In this document: positions 53,192-60,000 of the stretch, in pieces
Layout: every line of letters begins with the position of its first letter
Position numbering within the stretch: position 1 is the stretch's first letter
Assembly: GCF_932526225.1 (NCBI RefSeq)
Contig: NC_064043.1
Coordinates: forward strand, 5,139,501-5,199,500
DNA length: 60,000 nt
Reading direction: 5' to 3'
Source: Nematostella vectensis
Taxonomy: Eukaryota; Cnidaria; Anthozoa; Actiniaria; Edwardsiidae
Notes under the pieces: generated by a model
Seen by the model: only the letters and a program-made list of their open reading frames with translations
Databases searched by the model: none
What the model was told of the DNA's origin: nothing
Position numbers and translations under genes: made by a program

Positions 53192-53197
53192 TTTATT
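53192..53197 (-). terminator. Polyadenylation signal of the mucin-like gene
   Basis: AATAAA on -, about 100 bp past the proposed stop. Confidence 0.45.
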
Positions 53198-53293
53198 TTC
53201 TTTAAAATGTTTTCTATAAAAGAAAAAAATTGAATTTTATCTATCGGCTACGGGTTATCGACCAACTAAGAGTCCCTCAATGAGCCAGTGTGA

Positions 53294-53306
53294 TCAGGAA
53301 CTGTAC
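53294..53306 (-). CDS. Mucin-like terminal exon (tentative)
   Basis: Acceptor CCCTTCTAG then five codons' worth of sequence ending at TGA (RYSS-stop). Supported by phase, pyrimidine tract and the downstream AATAAA only. Confidence 0.45.
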
Positions 53307-56300
53307 CTAGAAGGGAAAAAAAACAACAAATAAATAAGAAGAATAACCCAAGGCGTTATAAGAGTTATAAGTAAGCGTCACGGAGAGTAAAAAAACACAC
53401 GAATAAAATTTACACCCTATGTTAGAGTGCTTAGAAAGTTTTATAGGCCATTCAAGAAATTATTATTATTGATAAAGTCATACTTTTGACGGTTTCTTGC
53501 AAAAAAAAAACATTCACATTTTTAAACATTTGTGGCTGATTGACATATTTTTAAAGTAGTGTCTTACAACAGCACTTCATATTTGTTTCTCACCGTTTAT
53601 ATATCTTGATGGCTTTGGTGCCTAGCGTGACATCCATGTTGTCTTGCGATCGACGCCGCTTCTTGCCGAGATAGGAATGGATCATGCGCTTCACATTCGT
53701 CTTCCACGCCACCAAAGGATTTCCTTGCTGAGCACCAGCCTTCATCACTTTACTGATAAACTGTCGGCCAACCGCTACAAAAACAAGGAAAACATCTTTT
53801 TTACAAGTGAAAGCTTTAGGCGAGTAACCCTAGTTTGACGCTCGAGGATCCCGACCCCCTTCTTTCGGACTGAAATTTTAGGCAGCCTGAGGCTTCCGTC
53901 GGTAATTCTAAAAAGGAATATATGGGGCAATTTACGTTTATAAAAAAACGTGAAAAAAACAACAACATAGCTTGTGATATTGAAAGCCCGCTACGAGTAG
54001 TTTTTTTTATCACAATTTATACTAGGTTTAATTCCCTATATGCTTTATATATTAGTATCCTCCCACCACCTTGGGGAGTGGGGGGGAGTAAATAACACTT
54101 CTATTCCCAGGTATGCATGGTCGATAATATTTTGTTTATAAAATTCTATAAAATACAATAAACCTTCTTTATCGGGGGTATACATAAATAACCGGTTAAA
54201 GTTTATCACGGCTAGGCGGGGCATGGCTTTGCGATGGCCGCTTTTACGAGTATCTACTCCTCCCACCCATGCTTTGTCTTGGCATGAATCTTTCTCTAAC
54301 CTGTATTTTCCAGGCATGCGCGGTCGTCAATATTTTGTTTATCGTGTGCGGAGAGTTTTACAAGTACGGCGTAATGCCAGTACATCCATTGTTTCTGAGA
54401 TGGGCCGCCCAGGTACTCTTTGGGGTGGGGGTCGTTCATGTTCTGACAGATGACATTCAAGTGGCAGTTGGGTCTCGCTAAAAGCACGTACTCGCCGTCC
54501 TTAGTACCAATCCCAGATGAACGGATCTCCTCGCACGATCGAGGAATTCCTGGGCAATTAAAGATGGGATAAATTCCTGGGCAATTAAAGATGGGATAAA
54601 TTCCTGGGCAATTAAAGATGGGATAAATTCCTGGGCAATTAAAGATGTGATAAATTCCTGGGCAATTAAAGATGGGATAAATTCCTGGGCAATTAAAGAT
54701 GGGATAAATTCCTGGGCATTTAAAGATGGGATAAATTCCTGGGCAATTAAAGATGGGATAAATTCCTGGGCAATTAAAGATGGGATAAATTCCTGGGCAA
54801 TTAAATATGGGATAAATTCCTGGGCAATTAAAGATGGGATAAATTCCTGGGCAATTAAAGATGGGATAAATTTCTGGGCAATTAAAGATGGGATAAATTC
54901 CTGGGCAATTAAAGATGGGATAAATTCCTGGGCAATTAAAGATGGGATAAATTCCTGGGCAATTAAAGATGGGATAAATTCCTGGGCAATTAAAGATGGG
55001 ATAAATTCCTGGGCAATTAAAGATGGGATAAATTCCTGGGCAATTAAAGATGGGATAAATTCCTGGGCAATTAAAGATGGGGTAAATTCCTGGGCAATTA
55101 AAGATAGGATAAATTACTGGGCAATTAAAGATGGGATAAATTCCTGGGCAATTAAAGATGGGATAAATTCCTGGGCAATTAAAGATGGGATAAATTCCTG
55201 GGCAATTAAAGATGGGATAAATTCCTGGGCAATTAAAGATGGGATAAATTCCTGGGCAATTAAAGATGGGATAAATTCCTGGGCAATAGAACATGGACTA
55301 TACAAATCCACCGTTCTTTCTTTCCTCCGTCAAACCTGCGAAACTACGGTCACCGCGCAGAGCAGGGCACGATAGAGGATTCCTTTTTGCGGAGATTTCC
55401 GCTTAATTAAGGTATGCCATAGACGAGGGTATATAGAGGACATCCACTTAATGGTGGTGCATTTATAAGGGTCCGCTATATGAAGGTTTATTTTTAGAGT
55501 TTAACATGAGAAGGTTGCGGGTGGTACTAGAGGTTCCCCTGTATCAGGTGTATGCTTGTTAGCTGTTGGGGTACCTGAGGGTAGCGGTACCACGGCGGCT
55601 TGGTAGGACGCTAGCTGAGGGCTATCAACGGATACTGGAGCAGCACTTGGCAAGGGAGATCCTGAGAATAACACAGAAACTTATATAAATATACAATTAT
55701 GACAGTCATTTAAAAATGCAGTAAAAATCGAACCCGTCTCTACAGAGGTGAGAGGCCCCATACGCTAACGCGCTAACACACTGGGCCACCCGTTTACTAG
55801 ATTAGAACCCTTCAACTTGAATTTGAATAACACTTAATCCCGTTCTTGAATTAGATTCTCATTTTATTGGATTTTATCCCAATTTTTCAGGCCCGTAGCC
55901 TGTAGGCAACGGTAACGACAATAGCAGAAACACACATGCCGTACCTGACACAGGAAGCCCGCCAAGGTTGCCCTGAGCCACGGCGTCATCGATAGGTTTG
56001 AGGGTTGCCGCACTGCCTGATGGGAAGGTAACGGTGTAGGTGGCCTGGATCTTATTATTTTCTGTAGGACTGGGGACGAGATACACATTGATCATGAGAG
56101 GTGAAACAATGCAACTAAATATAGCGAGTTTATTCCATAGTAAAGACCACTTTCGTGATATCACTGCCACACTTTTATCATGTTGCGCGACCTACCCCCC
56201 CCCCCATCAGTAAAAATAATGCCTGCAGGGAGATGACCAACGACTCTAACCATTAAATAACAACACTGGCGGTCCCCTTGGCTTAAATTGAAAAAGTAAT

Positions 56301-59300
56301 AAAAAACAGTTATGATTCTAAACAATATTTCTCCCCTTTAGTGTTTCCCCATCCCTGCCATATTGACCTTGGTTGTATTACTGTTGAGTAAGTATTATTA
56401 CATGTCGATAACAACCCACCCGAGGCTGTCGACTCGCACTGTGACCGGACTGTTTCCATATGAGTCTTTGATCTAAAAATAACAAATGCTTCTTGAAATG
56501 TCTGCAAAAGTATAATGAGTGCACCTTGAGTTAACGGGGATAAGGATGACACCAACTTGTGATGGTTTGTAAGGGAGAAGGATACACCGTCTCTAACCTT
56601 ATACAGGCCAATTCCTTGTTGTCGATTTTCTATCTATATTACTTCTCTTTTAGGTAACCATTTTAAGGGCTTTTCTGGTTATAGGGGGTTGACTAATTTT
56701 ATGCCTCTTCCTTCACCATTCCCCGTTGTGTCATTTATTATTCTACCCTAGTGTGGATATCACGTGAAATGTGAGTGTATAGCGAAAGGTATAGGGGATT
56801 GTTATATCGCACTTACCGCCTCTTCAATGTCATGGCTAAGGATCTTGTGGGTTGCTCCGTTAACGTCTCCAATAAACGGATACCAGGTCTTGTCGAGTTG
56901 TACGGTTCCACTCAAAGACTTCGCTATTAATAGAGATGGAAACATTGATTACCCACTCCCTTATCATAACGTCAAAATTACCCTGCTAGCAGAGCTTTCA
57001 TCCTGTTTGATTCTATCAGTTCACTTATCTATCAATCCACTTATCTGAAAGCATCTATAATTAAAGTCTGATATACTAACAACATTGAGAATTTCTCAGT
57101 AACCTCGCTAGAATTAGCAGATGCAAATGGAGGATTAGCAGTATGACCTGCTCCCTTTAAGGGAAGTAAAATGTCGGCGTGTTTAGCTTGGTGGATTCTG
57201 AGATTAAATTTCTTAACGTTCTAGTCAGTATGGTGATCTTTTTCTAGGATTTTATAGAATTTTGGGGGTGTTCCAAATACTTTGGCTGGAATTCTGCCAC
57301 CTAAATCATCTAATAACCCGCAACAAAATAATTAGTAAATCGAGGTAAGGTTTGCTGGACCTCCTTGTGTCTATCTCCTCCTTCTGGATCGCTGAGCTAT
57401 TAGCTACACGTTGTGCTGCCGGTACTTACGCTGATCGCCTAATGGGATGGAGCTAGTTGGCCGTACGGATGGCGTAGGCCACACCTGTTGGGTACCCTGT
57501 TGTATAGTTGGTTGAACTGGTTGGGTCCATGGTTGGGTTGGCTTCATTGGTTGTGTACCCTGCTGTTGGGTACCCTGTGGTTGAGATGGGTAAATTGGCA
57601 GTGTTCCCTGCTGTTGGGTACCCTGTGGTTGAGATGGGTAAATTGGCAGTGTTCCCTGCTGTTGAGTACCCTGTGGTTGGGTTGGTTGTATTGGTTGACT
57701 CGCTTGTTGTTGGGTACCCTGTGGTTGGGTTGGCCATACAGGTTGAATCACTTGTTGTTGGGTACCCTGTGGTCCGGTTGGCCCTACAGGTTGAATCACT
57801 TGTTGTTGAGTACTCACTGCTTGAGTAGGTTCGACCACAAGCACTCCCTGGTTAACCTGTGGCTGATAGGTCTCCTGCTGGGTAAGCTGTGGTGCCATAG
57901 TCGGCAGCTGTGGTGGTTGTGTAGGCTGTTGCTGAGTTACCTGCTGTTGGGTGCCCTGTGGTTGCAAGGTCTGTTGTTGCGCTTGTTGAGTATCCTGTGG
58001 TTTCATGGTTGGTTGTGAGGCTTGTGGTTGGGTAGGCTGTGGCGGCGTGCCCGCGGCAGTAGCAGCGGCCGTAGGACCAGCTGTTGGTCCCGTATATGAA
58101 TTTCCTGAGCTTTGCGATACGTGTGTTTTAGTTGGACGCACTAGAGTCGACTGGTCGTACTCTGCGGGTTTGCTTGCGGGATTACCCGCGGACTGGGCAG
58201 GTTTCTGGCCTTCAAGGGGACCATCTGAAAAAAGGTGCAAAACATGGTTTAAGAAATTATTCATCTCGGGAAATCAACTCTGATATTGTGTTACTCGGTA
58301 GAAATATTTAACCAATTTCAGCTTTTACTAACATCCAAGCAGTGGTTTTTATTGTTATTCCCTATCGTCTGGCATATCATCACTTGACTGAGCACTAAAC
58401 CTTTGTCATTCCATACCTATTGAACCTTTGTATTATCCTGTGTTATTCAGTTCGCGTTTATCTCTTGTCTTATCCCATAGTTACTAAAGCTTTGTGTTTT
58501 TCCATACTAACTAAATGAAACTAAACCTTTGTGTTACTCTATACATACTAAAGCTTTGTGTTATTTCATACTAACTAAACCTTTGTGTTACTCTTTACAC
58601 ACTAAAGCCTTGTGTTATTTCATACTAACTAAACCTTTGTGTTACTCTATACATACTAAAGCCTTGTGTTATTTCATACTAACTAAACCTTTGTGTTACT
58701 CTATACATACTAAAGCCTTGTGTTATTTCATGCTAACTAAACCTTTGTGTTACTCTATACATACTAAAGCTTTGTGTTATTTCATACTAACTAAACCTTT
58801 GTGTTACTCTTTACACACTAAAGCTTTGTGTTATTTCATACTTAGGTAGTCAGTAAAGAGGAGGACATCCCCCAACTTTCCAGACTTGACTAGTTGCAGC
58901 ATCTTGTCTTGAATGGCTTGGCGATCAGATCCAGGCTTGAACAGCATAATAAGGCGCACGTATGGGTGGAGGTCAGGCCCTTCACTGCATTCAGGCAAAC
59001 GTGTTTTTTTAGGATTGAAAGAGTGGAGAAGGACTGGGCAGTAGTCATTGTACTATTGAAATACATGGCTTTTAGCGAGTCTCTCTCATCAGCCGCCATT
59101 TTGTCATCTTAGCAAAATACCGAGAATAAGAAAGCATCCATTTCCATCGGCGGATTTTGGGAAGCTGTTGCTATATTTTTATTTGAAATTGATAAGTGTA
59201 ATATTTTATTATTAGGTGGTTTCTTTGGGATTTTTTGATAGAATATTTTAAAGGGTGATTTACATCGCGACCAGTAAAACCAAGGTTCGATTAACAGCCA

Positions 59301-59640
59301 TTTTGGTGAGCCCGCATGACGTGACCATGTTCATTCAGCGGGGGACTATAATACCGAAATATAGCCTAAGTAAAACACTGAACAGCAAAACAACTGTATA
59401 GAATTTTATTGCTCATTGTTTCAGCGAGAATCCTGGTGCCGAAACTTTCCACTTATCTGTTTGAATGGTCGAAGTAAATGTTCTATACCCGTTTCGATGA
59501 CGTAACAAAAAGATTGATGATTTCAGTAAGGCAAAAAATAATGACAAAGTTATTTATTATAACCGTTGAGCGCACACTTACGTTATTGCAGCCACACGAT
59601 CGTTAACAAAACCTGGAACACTGTCGAAAATAAGTTTCAC
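53294..59640 (-). CDS. SEA/mucin-like protein, 5'-partial gene
   Basis: Join on -: 59582-59640, 58842-58984, 57430-58224, 56817-56923, 56402-56472, 55945-56069, 55574-55661, 54301-54549, 53594-53774, 53294-53306; all phases agree. Order: C-terminal half of SEA domain 1 ([12 protein letters not shown]...[12 protein letters not shown]...LVKSGKLGD), a Thr/Gln/Pro-rich mucin-type exon, a complete SEA domain 2 ([18 protein letters not shown]...[10 protein letters not shown]...[10 protein letters not shown]...GNLGG), a short Ser/Pro linker, a segment like the start of a GON domain (PRSCEEI...DGEYVL...[11 protein letters not shown]), and a basic tail with KKRRR. The two SEA parts align with each other. 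No transmembrane segment is seen here. Role in a mucus or cell-surface coat is inferred. Three arrays touch its splice sites or exons. Confidence 0.75.
53594..53774 (-). CDS. Mucin-like exon: basic C-terminal region
   Basis: Acceptor TTTTTGTAG, phase 1 in, 2 out, donor [26 protein letters not shown]... and [11 protein letters not shown], a possible furin-type site. No known domain. Confidence 0.65.
54301..54549 (-). CDS. Mucin-like exon: GON-like start
   Basis: Phase 1-1. [20 protein letters not shown] then [18 protein letters not shown] and NDPHPKEYL resembles the opening of a GON domain (SCxEI, DGxY, C-x-M, P-x-EYL). The rest, up to donor CAG|GTTAGA, is open but not recognisable, and part of it is similar to 54045-54180. 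Confidence 0.62.
54549..55287 (-). repeat. 27-bp minisatellite carrying a 3' splice site, about 27 copies, in frame with the next exon
   Basis: Read on -, each unit is CCCATCTTTAATTGCCCAG|GAATTTAT. The downstream exon begins with the same acceptor (TTTAATTGCCCAG|GAATTC). As 27 is divisible by 3 and no copy has a stop in this frame, every acceptor would keep the frame and add repeats of I-Y-P-I-F-N-C-P-G. Confidence 0.95.
55574..55661 (-). CDS. Mucin-like exon: Ser/Pro-rich linker
   Basis: Phase 1-1 with donor [30 protein letters not shown]. If that donor is skipped, the frame stays open to TAA at 55501-55503, giving an alternative C-terminus that ends before the GON-like exon. Confidence 0.65.
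55945..56069 (-). CDS. Mucin-like exon: SEA 2, part 3
   Basis: Acceptor CGTCCCCAG, phase 2 in, 1 out. [20 protein letters not shown] then [16 protein letters not shown] second AG 8 bp inside breaks the frame. Confidence 0.82.
56402..56472 (-). CDS. Mucin-like exon: SEA 2, part 2
   Basis: Phase 0 in, 2 out. [20 protein letters not shown] then VID. Confidence 0.8.
56817..56923 (-). CDS. Mucin-like exon: SEA 2, part 1
   Basis: Phase 1 in, 0 out. [20 protein letters not shown] then [13 protein letters not shown], the start of a SEA domain (F/LxGTV, W-x-P). Confidence 0.85.
57430..58224 (-). CDS. Mucin-like exon: Thr/Gln/Pro-rich domain
   Basis: 795 bp, phase 1-1, acceptor CTTTTTTCAG, donor GTAAGT. 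After an Ala/Pro/Thr stretch the region is TQPQGTQQQ repeats with a 19-20-residue period (for example [16 protein letters not shown] twice). Threonines in this setting are likely O-glycosylated. Apart from one near-identical pair the copies have diverged. Confidence 0.85.
58390..58845 (-). repeat. 54-bp minisatellite carrying the SEA 1 exon donor
   Basis: Read on -, each unit has TTAGTATGAAATAACACAAA and AGAGTAACACAAAGG. The exon donor reads TAA|GTATGAAATAACAC, so the exon edge is the first copy. About six good copies, then decayed ones to about 58390. Confidence 0.9.
58842..58984 (-). CDS. Mucin-like exon: SEA 1, C-terminal part
   Basis: Phase 2 in, 1 out, donor [29 protein letters not shown] then [19 protein letters not shown]. 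The donor is repeated in the adjoining 54-bp array. Confidence 0.78.
59582..59640 (-). CDS. Mucin-like exon: SEA 1, middle
   Basis: Acceptor CTATTTTTAG, phase 0 in, 2 out. [19 protein letters not shown] aligns with [15 protein letters not shown] of SEA 2. Confidence 0.72.
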
Positions 59641-60000
59641 CTAAAAATAGAGAACAAATGTACGAGATTAGATTCTAACATACGACAAGAAGAACTAAAA
59701 TACTGAACCGCGGCGGATGTTTAACTATTCCACTATAAGTATGATGGTCATTCGAGGGAGGTGCATATTAATAGTCTAATTAAAGCACCAATAAGTACTT
59801 ATCTTTAAAAGGTTTGCACTAATAGTGCTTTTTGGCTAAATAAAATAATAAATAGGCCCGCAAACATGCATGTAGCTCCAAAATGAGTACAAGCTTGGGA
59901 AACCTCAGTATTCTTATTTTAAACGAATGTTTAAAAAACCCACCCAATATCAAGATGGCGTCAGCATGAGTATGATCAGCATGGGCTTTTATAGAATTTT
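59641..60000. other. Intron of the mucin-like gene, truncated by the window edge
   Basis: No further exon recognised. The next upstream exon should end in phase 0 and encode the first part of SEA 1. Confidence 0.5.

Noticed and set aside
54647-55375. 242-codon + strand ORF with INSWAIKDG repeats
   Set aside because: Antisense of the 27-bp array. The - frame joins a domain-bearing exon; the + frame joins nothing.
57488-58018. 176-codon + strand ORF rich in Leu and Trp
   Set aside because: It is antisense to the Thr/Gln/Pro-rich mucin exon, which has good splice sites and phase.
58529-58849. + strand ORF with [12 protein letters not shown] repeats
   Set aside because: It is the 54-bp minisatellite read on the antisense strand.
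1-60000. CRISPR arrays, bacterial operons or phage genes
   Set aside because: The tandem arrays have no spacers, and every supported gene is intron-containing and animal-like.

Overview
The window is genomic DNA from an animal, not a bacterium. Genes are split by GT-AG introns with consistent phases, polyadenylation signals lie 3' of stop codons, and the intergenic and intronic DNA is A+T-rich and packed with minisatellites, tRNA-derived SINE copies and a LINE fragment. A secreted protein combining sushi, EGF, ephrin-receptor-like, pentraxin, WxxW and CUB modules, a SEA/mucin gene and short introns suggest a cnidarian, probably a sea anemone. That placement is inference; no species-specific marker was seen.

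Layout. (1) 1047-24060, + strand: the 3' part of a large SVEP1-like mosaic gene. I resolve 29 exons encoding about 1,730 residues; the 5' end lies left of the window. Its introns hold a 34-bp minisatellite, a 3.2-kb two-letter hexamer array, three tRNA-Asn-derived SINE copies and a 450-500-bp repeat array. (2) 25158-29393: two small secreted-peptide genes. Gene A is on - with exons about 4 kb apart; gene B is on + and lies entirely inside gene A's intron. Their second exons align without gaps. (3) 29400-38650: no convincing gene, with a 3.4-kb array of a 22-bp unit. (4) 38885-40508, +: a third two-exon small secreted peptide (gene C), converging on the next gene. (5) 40937-49449, -: a complete 11-exon cathepsin O cysteine protease gene, with a 14-nt microexon carrying the catalytic cysteine. 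(6) 49450-53290: intergenic, with a GAA-rich microsatellite and a long imperfect hairpin. (7) 53294-59640, -: the 3' part of a mucin-like gene with two SEA domains around a Thr/Gln/Pro-rich exon, then a segment resembling the start of a GON domain; its 5' end is beyond the window.

The main unexpected theme is that tandem duplications sit on exon-intron boundaries and copy the splice sites. The cathepsin O gene has about 55 copies of a 46-bp unit made from the end of exon 6 plus its 5' splice site. The mucin gene has about 27 copies of a 27-bp unit carrying a 3' splice site, all in frame with the downstream exon, and a 54-bp array carrying a 5' splice site. The SVEP1-like gene has a triplicated acceptor, a duplicated donor, a duplicated exon end and two in-phase donors 57 bp apart. 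All exon calls come from reading splice signals, phases and domain patterns by eye, with no transcript data.
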